This document shows positions 24,228-35,699 of a DNA stretch of 64,000 bases, in pieces. This stretch comes from Carex sylvatica (taxonomy: Eukaryota > Streptophyta > Magnoliopsida > Poales > Cyperaceae). Location of the stretch: assembly GCA_964058845.1 (NCBI GenBank), contig CAXKVR010000141.1:186001-250000 (forward strand), written 5' to 3'. Under the pieces are notes generated by a model. It was not told the origin of the DNA. It was given only the letters and a program-made list of their open reading frames with translations, and did no database searches. Position 1 is the first letter of the stretch, and every line of letters starts with the position of its first letter. The position numbers and the translations under genes were made by a program.

Positions 24228-24350
24228 TGACTGTCCGCGTGCGGGTCAGTTTGATAGAAAAACTTGGCCACTTTACGTTTGGGCAGTCAGGAAAGATTTA
24301 AAAAAAAAAAAATTAGAGGGCAGATTTTATATTTTCAAAATAAAGATTTA
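23225..24350. mobile_element. Long-inverted-repeat element
   Basis: The left arm (about 23225-23410) contains TGCCCTGACTGCTCA, TTTTCTATCAAAC and GAGCGGTCAGCTA. The reverse complement of the right arm (about 24145-24350) contains the matching TTCCTGACTGCCCA, TTTTTCTATCAAAC and GAGCGGTCAGCTAA in the same order. Both arms have homopurine/homopyrimidine runs, (T)n on the left and (AAG)n on the right at 24198-24226. The 730-bp centre is AT-rich and noncoding. A related single arm occurs at 6290-6440. No target duplication was defined. Confidence 0.75.
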
Positions 24351-25255
24351 AATTTTTGTATTTTTTTTTAAATGAAAAAAATAAAGTTAGAATGTGTTAG
24401 ACAAATATTTCTCTTCTGATCGATGTGTAATCAAATAGGTATCCATAATTCCATACAAACAAACTCAGGTATTGTTATATATTTCTAAAATCGGATGATT
24501 TAAATCCTACTCTATAAAAAGAAAAAGAAAAAGAAAAAAAAAAAAACTACTCTTCATAAGATAATAAAAAGTATTCTAAAGATATGAATTTTGACTTGTA
24601 ACTATTCATTAGACAGCAAGACAAATTTATTATATAGCACGAATCGCTTGACGTGTGTATCTACAGACCTCAAAATGTATGCATATTCTCTTTTGCAAAT
24701 TGTGAAATATCTCGTTTGTCCTTGTTTCGCCACAAAATTGTTCTCATAAAAAGAAATTGTTAGTGGCTAGAGTAGCTCTTGACGTATATTTGAAATTGAG
24801 TAAGTTATTATCGTCTCTCATTAGGACTAATTCAATAAGTTAGTTTATTATTAAATTGAATCTATATACATGGGTGGACTCAGCATATAACAGGGGCCAG
24901 CCGTTTCTCTTTGAATTTTGAATTTTAGTGGTGATCTATCGGTACTGATCGATCGACTTTGCCTTCTCTGCACAAATCAGACGTGATCCTTTATCTCCCT
25001 TTTTGTTCATTCTAGCCATGGACTTAATTCTTGCCACGATGGTTAGCAAAACTAGTCTCAATAGGAGCGATAAAAATGCCAATAAAGATTCAGGGCTTTA
25101 TACACTTTTGCATGGTGCAAAGACATATCAGTGAAGCAAGTAGTGTGTACTCAAAATACTGGTAGCTTGTTCAGACTAGTAACTACGCATCAAGCAATCT
25201 CTGAATTGCAAATTCTGATCCAAATTGTGGTGCAAGCAAGAATGACAGCATCTCA
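24351..25255. other. AT-rich intergenic DNA
   Basis: Nothing supported is visible apart from short A-rich tracts such as that at 24520-24545. Confidence 0.3.
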
Positions 25256-25680
25256 AGGTTTACTTGATGATGCAATATGCATAGATTATGGAAGCTAACA
25301 GCACCGCCTCGTTTCAAAATCTTCGGATGGCTACTTCTACTAAACAGGGTATTACCCACTGAAAATCTTAACAGGAGACTACAATGCACCTGTTTAGAGA
25401 TTGTATAAATGCAAGACAGGTATACAATCGGGTCCTCAATTCAGACATGCTGCATTGCAGTACGTACGCAACTGTTCCATGACGTGGATTATGCAACTTT
25501 GCTGATTGATGGAAGTAAGCCGAAGGAGCTCAGAGAATTAGTGCTCATCACATTGTTTATACAAGATTGTTCAGAGAGCGTTCAAAGTCGGTTGAAGAAT
25601 TGACGGAAGAAGTGAAAACCCAGTGGAATTATACAAATCAAAGAAGATCATCATGTTTCTGTTATGTTCTAGGGTGTTTT
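25256..25680 (+). pseudogene. LINE-type reverse transcriptase C-terminal remnant
   Basis: Translation around 25290-25395 gives KLTAPPRFKIFGWLLLLNRV followed by LPTENLNRR, the pattern of the zinc-binding region at the C-terminus of plant LINE reverse transcriptases. After a frameshift and stops, a later part reads TRLFRERSKSVEELTEEVK, as in the end of these proteins. The upstream catalytic part is absent, consistent with a 5'-truncated or decayed LINE copy. Confidence 0.7.
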
Positions 25681-28102
25681 TATTTGATTTTTATTTTTTT
25701 CACAATCACATGCATGTATATCCATCAGAGGGTTATTTCTCACAACCCTCAACAAACAATGTAACGAATTGCAATTAATAAAATAGGAGTACGACTCCTA
25801 TTCTTACTAAAATATATATATATACATATATAGATAAGAAGATAACTCTTTTAAGTTTTAACACGTGTGAATGAAAATAATAAATTGATGAGAGCAATTT
25901 AATTATCTCTTGTATATTGACGTTGTGTCTGCTTTTTAATTTTAACAGATATGATGTACACATAAATACTTTATGAATTATTTTATAATACTAAGATGGT
26001 TACTTCTAACGTGTAAAACTAAAATATGACCAAAATTATACTATATCATGAGTAAATCCAAATTCATAATTAGTTAATTTTAATTTGATGAGCAACAAAA
26101 GAAGCATGTAAAGGAAGTTGCAAGCTCTATTTGAATTAAAAAATATATTATATCATGAGTAAATCTATATGTCAAACTATATCTGAAAAAAAAAAATAGA
26201 TCCACGAATAAACTAATTTTCTAACTCTATATGGGATAAATTTACATTAAATGAGAGGTAGATCTACATTACATAATATATGGAAGTAACACTGGAAAGT
26301 GAATGAAGAAAGAGGGAGCCAAAGAGAGTTCGATCGATAGATGTCATTAAATTCGGTCTCATGCTCAATTGAAACTATTCCATCCGTATTAAAATTTGTG
26401 GCACTTAATAATCAAGAATCTGTATGCGAATCAGATAGTTTTGATTTAACATCCAATATAATTTGATCTGATATTCATCGGACCGCCTTTGATTTTAGCA
26501 AACAAGAAGGTTTGAAAGAAATATTATAAAACAATAACTTCAAATAAATATGGCCTCCAACTCTATAAGGATTAAAAGGAAAGTAGCACAATTGGTTAAT
26601 TTTTTTTTTTTTTTAGAGTTGCTATATTTTTAAAGATCGAGAGTTTGATTCCTCTCACAACTTTGCAGCTTTTTCTAAGAATTTCAAAAAAAATAAAGAT
26701 TAAATTTACTGAGGATAAGGTTTGAAAAAAGAAAACTTTTAGAAAATCGATGGATCATGCTGAAAGGATAATGTTTGGAAATTTTTTTTTGGACTAATAA
26801 AACTTTTGATGGGCCAATGCTGCCCAAAAAAAAAAAATGCTTTCATAAATTTTGCTGATTTTTGGATTAATTTTTAGAAAATACCTTATCGATATTGTGA
26901 TATTGCACTTGTGTGAATAATTAAAAAAGAAAATTCTCTATTAAGCATCAATTTGTCAAAATGCTGCAAATACTTGAATGCCTTGGTGTCTTTCTTGAAA
27001 GGAAAGCGCTATATTAAATGCATCTTTTGTAATTTTGAGAGCTGAGAGAATACTTTCCTCTAAATACCAGCTTTGTCATTTTTATTCTCTCTCACACAAT
27101 TAATAAAATAAGTTAATAAAGGAAAGTTATTCTTTCCATCCAAATATTGCACGACCCTCATAACTTGTCCTAATTAACTAAATTTGTTGCTGATTGAATT
27201 TTTTTTTTTTTACGTTGAGAGAGTGAAGTTGTTTGTAATCCATTTATTATATTTATTTTCGAATTTAAATAGTTTTTTTTGTAAACATAGACTTAGGAAA
27301 AGAAAGAGATCATAAGTGAAAATGATTAAAGGGTCGAAATCGAGTTACAAAATTGACAAGTTGAAAAAAGAAAGATTGATTCTTCTTCAAAGTAGAAACC
27401 ATTATCTTTAAATTATGAAACTATTATTGCTAATTTATTTTAGGGTGCTCATAGACTTAGGAGACCATTAACAGGATCGAAGTGGAAACGATCTTGTGCA
27501 ACAAACTATTACTAATTTATCTTTGTATATCTGAAAGCTATGTAGTATCAGCAGTTTTTAGTATTAGACATTAAGAAGATTTCAGGTAATCAAATGATTG
27601 AAGTTCAAGGTTATATATATAATCACTCAACAACTTAAAAACTTTAACAACTTTTTGAACATATGATTTGATCTGATAAAAAATTATATATGAATACTCT
27701 AACATATTTTTCAACGCTTATAAAATTCCAGCCCTCTTCATATTTTTTATTTGTTATGACCTATGATTAACTAAAATATAACTTATATATACACAATAGT
27801 CAACCTCATCGTCCAGCTTTCCTCGTTTCTTTTTAACATATAAATGAATGTAATTATTTTCGGTTAAAAAGAAATGTAATTGTTTTCATTTATATACAAC
27901 CTACCGATTAATGAAGTTGAACATATATAAAATTAAAAAGAAGTGAGTAATTAAGAATAAAGATAAATTAAGTATTGGAATAATTTTTTTTTCTGAGCTC
28001 TTAAAAGCTCTTAATATTACAAAAGATGCACTCAATATAACATTATAACAAGTACAACGAAGCAAATAACACTAAATTGAGGAGAAAACACAACAAATCA
28101 AT
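25681..28102. other. AT-rich intergenic DNA
   Basis: Apart from the SINE-like fragment at 26576-26700, no gene or element with ends is visible. Two near copies of TATATCATGAGTAAATC occur at 26042 and 26150, a small local repeat. Confidence 0.35.
26576..26700 (+). mobile_element. Possible tRNA-derived SINE fragment
   Basis: TAGCACAATTGGTTAA (box A-like) is followed about 45 bp later by GAGAGTTTGATTCCTCTC (box B-like), separated by a run of T. This order fits a tRNA-derived SINE head or tRNA pseudogene. No tail or duplication was identified. Confidence 0.5.
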
Positions 28103-28194
28103 TTAAGAAGTGGTAGCTCCGGCGGCGACAGCGGCAGCCATTAGTTCCTTCATCTTGACGATGTATTCTTGCATTCCTTCCTCCTCCGATTGAT
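28103..28194 (-). other. ACBP copy 2 last exon, distal version
   Basis: After the acceptor TTTAG this exon reads DQSEEEGMQEYIVKMKELMA and an Ala-rich end, then stops. It is the conventional soluble ending, like copy 1, but the KSKEEA motif has become QSEEEG. Confidence 0.8.
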
Positions 28195-29802
28195 CTAAAT
28201 TCATAATTTCATATCTTGTCATTCAATTATTATCAAAAGTTAAAATGACGTTTATCGCGTCATAGTGAAATAACTAAAAAGACAAAACTATGCCCAAATA
28301 GCGCTGCTATATTGCAAAATAACGCCCATAACGTCATGACTTTTATGGTATGAAAATACTATAACATGCTATTTAGAACCTTAATAATAATTATTATTAT
28401 TATTATTTGCATTGTCATTATTATTTAAATAGAGTTAAAATGCATAATTGATTTTATACTTCAATCTATGAACAAAACTAATAAATTTGAATAAAGAAAA
28501 CTAAACTATAAAATATATAATATATAAAAAAGACAAAAATAATGTGGCCTCTAGGAATTGAACCTGCGGCGGCTTCAGCGGCAGTTAGTAGTTCCTTCAC
28601 CTTGGCAATGTATTCTTGCATTGCTTCTTCCTTTGATTTACCTGAATTCATAATTTCATACCTTGTCATCGAATTATTATTGTTGTTGTTTTGATGTTAT
28701 TATTATTTGAGTACGGTTAAATTACATTATTTGTTTGTGTTCCATTCATACTCCACATAATTATTTTTGTTTTCAAAACCTGAATAATTCGAATCACTCA
28801 ATATAATCTGTACACTAAAATGTAATCGGAGACCAAATTTTATATCTTTTTAATTTATTTACTATTTAATTAGAGAAGTACAAAATTATTATTTTGAATA
28901 ATTTATAATTTTCTAAAAACAATGATTTCGTAGCTATTTAATAAAATAGTAAAAAAGTGTAAAAAAATATAAAATTTGATCTCGAAACACCTTTTAATAT
29001 AAAATTAATCATATTGAGTGATTAAGAAAACAGAAAAAACAAAAAATATGAAGGAAGATTAAAGTATAAAATCAATGTTTTATTTTAACCCTATTCTTAT
29101 TATTTGATTATTTTATTTTTAGTGACATGATTGCTATTTATTTTGTTGCTAGCGATAAAGGAATAAATACCTTCGAGAGCCTTCCATGCATCCCATTTGT
29201 ATCTATTGATCATGCTAAATCTGTTGGGACGGGCTACAAGAACAAAAATTGGACAAATTTGTATATAATAAACGAAACTAAAGTTGGTAAAACATGTTTG
29301 TGTTTGTATTTGAAAAGGAAAAAGGAAAAAGGAAAATGAAAAATGAAAAATGTGGCATACGGGTGGTGACAGGCCCCTCTGTTGCTTGTTTGTAAAGAGA
29401 GTACAGTATCAATCTGTCTTCATCACTTGGTGGTGGTTCTTCTGGCAATTGCTTCACAATTTTTACTACTAGTTCAAATTCTTCCTAAAATATATTTCAC
29501 GGTGAATTAAAATTTATCAGCTAAAAAGAAAGTGCTGAGAGACTTTCTTTTACATATATTATTCCTTTTTCTTTGCATAATTAAATTAACAACTGCTGAC
29601 AACTGAGATTTTTCTAACTAAATATATACAACTCCCAAAGGAGAAATAGCTAGAGAGAGCTAACCTAGCTAGCTACTATCCAAGATCCACATGCATGTAC
29701 AGCCTAGTGTCAGTACAATATCTACTAAGAAGCAAGAGCTAGCTAGTTGTTGCAAGATTTGTGAGGAATTGAAGAATATTAATTAATTACCTGAAGACCC
29801 AT
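28103..29802 (-). CDS. Small acyl-CoA-binding protein, copy 2, with two alternative last exons
   Basis: Minus-strand exons 29791-29802, 29361-29484 and 29171-29233 are followed by a choice of last exon. The far exon 28103-28194 gives 96 residues; the near exon 28478-28641 gives 120. All joins keep frame with GT-AG signals and the same phases as copy 1. ACBP features are MGLQ, ILYSLYKQAT, FSMINRYKWDAWKALEG and MQEYIAKVKEL. Compared with copy 1 it has an insert rich in Pro and Glu in helix 1-2 (PEEPPPSDEDR) and Pro in place of Ser before the RPN sequence. As a class I ACBP it should bind acyl-CoA in the cytosol. It lies about 8.7 kb from copy 1 in the same orientation, so tandem duplication is probable. 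A TATA box lies about 100 bp upstream. Confidence 0.88.
28478..28641 (-). other. ACBP copy 2 last exon, proximal version with hydrophobic tail
   Basis: After the acceptor TTCAG it reads GKSKEEAMQEYIAKVKELL, closer to the family than the distal exon, then an Ala-rich stretch and a run of about 21 mostly hydrophobic residues (starting IIFVFFIYYIF) before the stop. The 40 bp around the acceptor match those of the distal exon, so the two arose by exon duplication, offset about 447 bp. The tail could be a C-terminal anchor or an accident of read-through. Confidence 0.65.
28800..29030. repeat. Hairpin MITE remnant in ACBP copy 2 intron 3
   Basis: GAGACCAAATTTTATATC near 28830 is inverted relative to AAATTTGATCTCGAAAC near 28973, with ACTATTTAAT and ATTTAATAAAATAGT between them. 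The core resembles the MITEs at 14072 and 33708. Confidence 0.6.
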
Positions 29803-29900
29803 TAATTAATTTCTGAGCGGTGGTGGTGGTGGTGGTGGTGTTGTTGTTTGGTTTCTTCTCTTCGATCTCAACTGCAAATTAAGCCGGTACGTGTATCCGG

Positions 29901-29910
29901 CTTTTTATAA
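29901..29910 (-). promoter_or_regulatory. Likely TATA box of ACBP copy 2
   Basis: TTATAAAAAG on the minus strand lies about 100 bp upstream of the ATG at 29802. A (GGT)n run at 29818-29842 falls in the leader between them. Confidence 0.6.
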
Positions 29911-30339
29911 CAGGAAGGAAAGCCAATAAATGAATGTTGTACAGTTCAGTACAGCTAAAAGCCTAAATATTAATGTTGACCTTTCAATAATTGGTCAGTT
30001 GGTCACATTAATAACTATCAACGCATATTAATTATAAATTTATAATTGATTACATACATTAATTGCCTTATAAATATTGGTGGGTCCCACTACCTTAGCC
30101 TTGTATGAAAATATGGCTTGAATAATAAATAAGGACAACCTGGCTTGTCGCCTAATTTCTAATTAATTATCGGAAGCGAGGCTATGGTATTTTAGTTTTA
30201 CCATGTGCGGATCGGTCACATATATAATTAATTAATTCCTATTTTAGTAACATCGGGTTATTTAATTAATTTTCTGTACAACCTTTTGCATATATTTAAA
30301 CATAATTTTGTAAAATTAAAGGTTTAATGTGCAAAACTT
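29911..30339. other. Upstream region of ACBP copy 2
   Basis: AT-rich DNA with no coding region. It should hold the proximal promoter. Confidence 0.3.
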
Positions 30340-30730
30340 AAAAAAAAAGGTTACCAACGTGGCACCCATGTCACGTGGCCCCATGCATGAAATTTTGTGA
30401 CCGCCATTAATTCCAAACTTAAAAAACACTTCGTAGGTCCGATGTCCATTGAACCTACTTTGATTCAATGGGTGACCTGACCATCTAATTACATCAAGAA
30501 TCGTATGCTCCTATTAAAATTTGTATGAGTATTTATCAATTTTCGTGCACAAAGATCTTAAAGCTAATTGTACGGTGATAGAGCTAATTGAATCTAAAAG
30601 TAGGTCCAATGCCCATAGGATCTACTCCAATCTCCTTAAAAAAAACTAGTTATCAACGTGGCACTCTTGCCACGTGGCCCCATGCATGAAATTTTTGTGA
30701 CCGCCATTAATTCCATAGCTTCATCCCCTC
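30340..30730. repeat. Direct repeat, spacing about 300 bp
   Basis: CACGTGGCCCCATGCATGAA and the following TGTGACCGCCATTAATTCC occur near 30372 and again near 30671. Each copy is preceded by CAACGTGGCAC. The spacer also has two related halves (GGTCCGATGTCCATTGAACC and GGTCCAATGCCCATAGGATC). This is a local duplication of about 300 bp. Confidence 0.8.
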
Positions 30731-31219
30731 TCAATTTATATATTATAGAACGGAAAGAAAAGTGAAACGAAAAAATTAAAACCGAAAATGAAAGTGAAAA
30801 AACAAAAACAGAGAGAGCATGTTGATTTTATGATTTATGAGGAGATACTTATTTTTTAATATATTTCTTATGATTTATACAAGAGTTCTTACATTTATTT
30901 ATACACAAAATTTATCTAAGTTACTATTTGTACTATTTTGCTATTTATGTCAATACGGTACACGTTGCCATTTATTTTATTTATATAAAAAGTTATTTTC
31001 TATTTTGTCTATTCTTGACCTTTTGATCTATGATGAGTGTCTGAGATCAATCTTCTTGATATTCTTCTTTATTTTTAACACTCTACTTCAAGCTAGGAAT
31101 GTATATGTCATACAATCCTAGCTTGCTAGTGATATCCTCAAAATGTGTCGGATCCAAACCTTTAGTAAAAACATCCGCTAATTGATCTTTGCTTCTCACA
31201 AATGGTGTTTCGATTTCTT

Positions 31220-32612
31220 TGCCTTAGACCTTTTCTCTAATGAAATGGCAATCCACTTCTATGTGTTTTGTTCTTTCATGAAACACCGGATTTGATGCAA
31301 TATGTCGAGCGGAATTATTGTCGCAATACATCTTCATAGGTTGATCAAATGCGATGCTCATGTCTCTAAGTAGTTGTTTGATCCATATTAGTTCGCATGC
31401 GGTGGATGCCATGACTCGATACTCCGCCTTCGCGCTAGATCGAGCAACAACATTTTGTTTCTTGCTTTTTCATGTGATTAAATTTCTGCCTACAAATGTG
31501 CAAAAACCAGTGGTAGATTTTCTGTCACAGCTACCGGCCCAATCTGAATCGGAATAGCCACATATTTCATTAGAATTTTTTTATTTTTATTTTTATGCCT
31601 TTTTCGGAGTTTCTTTTTAAATATCTCAATATTCTATGTACGACTTCCAAATGAGGCGTTCTTGGTGAATGCATAAATTTACTAGTTTGACTTACAAAAA
31701 ATGAAATATCCGGACGTGTTACCGTGAGATAAATTAATTTTTCTACAAGTCTTTGAAATTGATTTATGTCTTCTAATAGTTCACCATCCTCGGTATTTAA
31801 TTTATATTTGGTATCAATTGGTGTAGAGACCGATTTGCAATCTAGTTTGTCGGTTTCTTTTAGCAAGTCTAAAGTATATTTTCGTTGTGAAATGAAGAGG
31901 CCTTTATTCGAAAAAGCTACTTCAATTCCTAAAAAATATTTTAAGTATCCTAGATCTTTAATGTCAAAATTTTCTTTTAATTGGGATTTTATTTTTCTAA
32001 TTTTCTCTAAATAATTTTCGGTAATTATTAGGTCATCTACATATACCAACACAAGGGTTATATTTTTTTCCTTCATTTTTGGTAAACAAGGAGTGGTCGG
32101 CAATACTTATCTTAAAATTATATGAATTTAAATATGAGCTAAGTTTGCCATACCATGTCCGAGGAGATTGCTTCAATCCGTAGATTGATTTGTTTAACCT
32201 ACAAACTATATTATAATTGTTTTTCATTTTATGGCCGGGTGGTAGTGTCATGTACACCTCCTCTTCAAGTGTTCCTTGAAGAAAATTATTTTTTACATCC
32301 ATTTGGTATAGGTTCCAATCATTGTTTACCGCAATAGAAAATAAAATTCTAACGGTATTCATTTTTGCTACCGGTGCAAATGTTTCGTTATAATCTATAC
32401 CATAGGTTTGAGTATATCATTTGGCCACTAATCTTACTTTATACCGTTCTATGGAACCATCACTATTAAATTTGATTTTATATACCCATTTACATCCAAT
32501 GGATTTTTTATTTTTTGGTAATGGAACAATTACCCACGTTTTATTTTTCTCAAGGGCTTTTAATTCTTCTTCCATGGCCTTGCACCATACCGGGTTTGTT
32601 ATTGCTTCTTGT
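31220..32612 (-). pseudogene. Ty1/copia reverse transcriptase and RNase H remnant
   Basis: Reading the minus strand from 32612, a copia reverse transcriptase is seen in several frames: the AMEEELKALEKNKTWV start, the FAPVAKMNTVRI block, YQMDVKNNFLQGTLEEEVYM, NKSIYGLKQSPRTWY, LVYVDDLIIT with the YVDD catalytic core, and the RNase H end near CDNNSARHIASNP at 31224-31412. Stops and frame changes separate the blocks. gag, protease and integrase are missing, the upstream break being at 32612. No LTR was found beside it. It is the same family as the plus-strand element at 48994-55019. Confidence 0.88.
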
Positions 32613-33707
32613 TAAGGATCTCCCAGACCAGATAATGGAGGAGGAAGAGGATTTATCCCAGGTTCTTGGAGCTGGCATCCCCCTATGTCACATGTCTGGA
32701 GACGAGCTGACAGATGAGGATCTATTGGATGACTTTTGATTTTTGCTTACTTAGTATTCATTTAGTTGGGAGATTAGCTTTGGATGATATTATTTTTTAC
32801 TGGTACGCTTTTATTTCTTTTGTTGTTGATTGTATATTGTAGTAAGACTTTCGTATTTGATTTTGGTATCTAATTTGGATACCAAATCAATTATGCTTGA
32901 TTTCTATGAAATCGGTGGCCATACCACTATTTTTCAAAAATATACCAACACATTGCATTTTTCTTATTTTTATTTTAATAATTTTATATCTAGCTAGCAG
33001 GCATTTTGCCTACTATCCACGAAGATTTTTTTTTTACATGATTTACAGAATGAAATTTTAATTAGATGGTAAATATTGTGACAATAATGGTAAGACTTAC
33101 CAAACCATCCAAATCTGTTGTGAAATTGACAACATTAAATGGTTCATTTTTACTAATTTTAATTTTTTTTTTCTTAAATAAGGAGTTAAGTAAAAAGTTA
33201 ATTTCTTTTACATCAGATTTTGTAGGCATTTCCATTTTAATTTTCAGATTTTCATGATCCTATTAGTATATTTGCCTCTCAAAAAATAGAACAAAATTTG
33301 TTTTCCTGCTATCACTGTGATCCATTATGAAATAAAATAATTGATACATCCATAACTATATATAAAAAAAAATCATTTGATAGTTGTCATTAAAAATGGT
33401 GCCAATCAATATGAAAATTAAAAGAAAAAATCCGTCTGAAAAAGTCACAAACCGGCCAATGGAAAATTTATTGGGTTGAGAGGGTATGGAAATATAACAC
33501 CTTCAAATTAATAAAAGCATGCATCAGTTTACTTGGATTAGATATATATCACTAACACAAAAGTCTCTCATACTGTGATACAGTTGGACATCACCAAAAA
33601 TAAAATACATTCCACTATTTACACAAATAAATAGCTATCATTTTCTTGTTCTTTTCCTACCTACGTAATTTCTGACTGACATATATATATATATATATAT
33701 ATATATA
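32613..33707. other. Intergenic DNA with a short acidic frame
   Basis: Immediately after the copia break, on the plus strand, 32606-32739 could read LVKDLPDQIMEEEEDLSQV and an acidic ending SGDELTDEDLLDDF, then stop. It is followed by T-rich DNA that could be a 3' untranslated region. It resembles the tail of some element-encoded or host protein but is not recognised. The rest, to the TA microsatellite before 33708, holds nothing recognisable. Confidence 0.3.
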
Positions 33708-34132
33708 GGGGTTGGCTACTATGCTTATATAAGCATATCCCCACATATACTTATAACTCATTTTTGTGTTTCCAATGTCCAAATGGTTGATCTGAACCGT
33801 TCATCTTGTTCTCTATATTAATATGTGCTTGGAGACCAAATTTTACATTTTTATGAATTTTTTTACTATTTATTAAGCCACTTTGAAAATCGCTGATCCA
33901 ACGGTGGCTTAACAAAACAGTAAAATCAGAAGCCACCGTTGGATCAGAGATTTTCAAATTGACTTAATAAATAGTAAAAAAAGTCAGAAAAATGTAAAAT
34001 TTGGTCTCCAAGCATATTTCAATATAGAGATCACATCTAACGGTTCAGATCGACTATTTGGACATTGAAAACACAAAAATGAGTTATAAGCATATGTGTA
34101 GATATGCTTATATAAGCATAGTAGCCAACCTC
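33708..34132. mobile_element. Hairpin MITE inserted in a (TA)n tract
   Basis: The termini GGGTTGGCTACTATGCTTAT and, on the other side, the complement of AGGTTGGCTACTATGC-TTAT extend as inverted repeats over about 80 bp. They continue through CTCATTTTTGTGTT to a central palindrome around CCACCGTTGG and CCAACGGTGG. The 425-bp element sits in a TA microsatellite (about 33681-33706 and 34133-34150), so its exact target duplication cannot be read. It shares the GGTCTCCAAGCATATT core with other MITEs in the window and has no transposase. Confidence 0.85.
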
Positions 34133-34150
34133 TATATATATATATATATT

Positions 34151-35011
34151 ATTCAGCGATGAATAACTCAGAAATAGTTATATAACATAAATTTTTTATA
34201 AAATTACACAAAGCACAATTAAGAAGAAATCAAAAGAATAAAAAAGTTAATTAATTCTTTTCAACAAAACATATCAAGAAATTAATTTTCAAGAGAATTC
34301 TTTTATTTCGCTCATTCGATCCATAAGTACTGTTTGACAATTAATTAACACTTTCAAGTTTCAAGTTTTTTGCAAATCTCTTTTAACTATTTTTAATCGC
34401 TTAAATTGACTGAATATCAGGTCATTTTTTATAAATTAAACCTCGATCTTTATGTCTTCTTTATATTAAAAGTCAACCTAACTTGTTTATAAAGGAGAAA
34501 TTTAAGGAAATACACATGCCAAATTAATTAGTTTGCTAAGACAAACCAAAATATCTTTGCAAAGGCACAAGTCCAGATAGTTGATAAATTTCAAATGCGA
34601 TTATCACCCATTTAATATCTTAAAATATTCCATTAAACATTACAATGTGACGATCACGTTCACTAAATTAATTTCTGTCAAGTCAATTAATTTGAAAACC
34701 ATTTTCTGTCAATCAAACGGCAATAGGAAAAACTTCAATATGAATAACGTTCCAACAAATAGAATATTCACAGTTTCACACCACAAAAGTAATATATATA
34801 TATATATATATATATATAGGAGATTGTAAATACAGAAAAATGTTTTATTACCGGTATGGACTGTCTACTCCCAAATTTCTTTATTATATGTGCTACTTTT
34901 GCTCTTTTAAAATGCTACAAATATAACTTTCTTATAGAAATCAATAGTGAGTTTAAGCAGGTTGAACTGATAAATATACGGCATCACCATGGGGCAGAGG
35001 CCGTGGTACCA
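34151..35011. other. AT-rich intergenic DNA
   Basis: No gene is seen. A second TA microsatellite lies at about 34791-34818. Confidence 0.35.
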
Positions 35012-35699
35012 CTGGTACGTAGGGGTGTCAATGGGTACGATACGGGGATGGTGGAACTATTTTTATATTCATATCCACTAAGAATTAATCTTACCCATAC
35101 TTTATCCATACTCGTTAAGAATTTGTCTTATCCTACCATACCCGTTATGATTAACGGGTAACAAAACGGTGGTGGGCGAATAACAAAAATACTAATATAA
35201 TGGTTTTATTTTTTTTTACAAATAAATCATCTAAAGTTCTAAGCTCATAATGTCATACATACGCAATCACAATGACTAATATAAAAATAAAAATAAAAAT
35301 ATGCAATCAATTCTAACTAATAACTTTTTATAAAAAAATAAAAAATAAAAATCACAAATATCTCTTCTAACAAATTCAATTCATTAAGTAAATAACAAAA
35401 CATTCAAATAAAATAATAATATGTTTAGCATAATATTATTCTTATAACAAAGTGCATACATTTTCTCATGATGTCATTTTTAATAATATCTAATTATTGC
35501 TCAAATTTATTTTATGAAATGCCGCGCAAATTAATTTCACCATCAAGAATAATAGATTCCGATATGGATGTGAGTGCTCCATCAACTACATTTGAAGATT
35601 CGTTTGTTAACAATATAGTTAAGTTAGAAAATAAAAAAAACATCAAATAAAAATAAAAAAACATAAGTAATTGATGATAGAATCATTGTATCTCTTAAC

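Noticed and set aside
24059..24301. Frame with a long poly-Lys run
   Set aside because: It is a translation of an A/AAG simple repeat in an inverted-repeat arm.
26576..26700. Functional tRNA gene
   Set aside because: Box A and box B words are present, but the stems of a cloverleaf cannot be formed and a T run splits the sequence.
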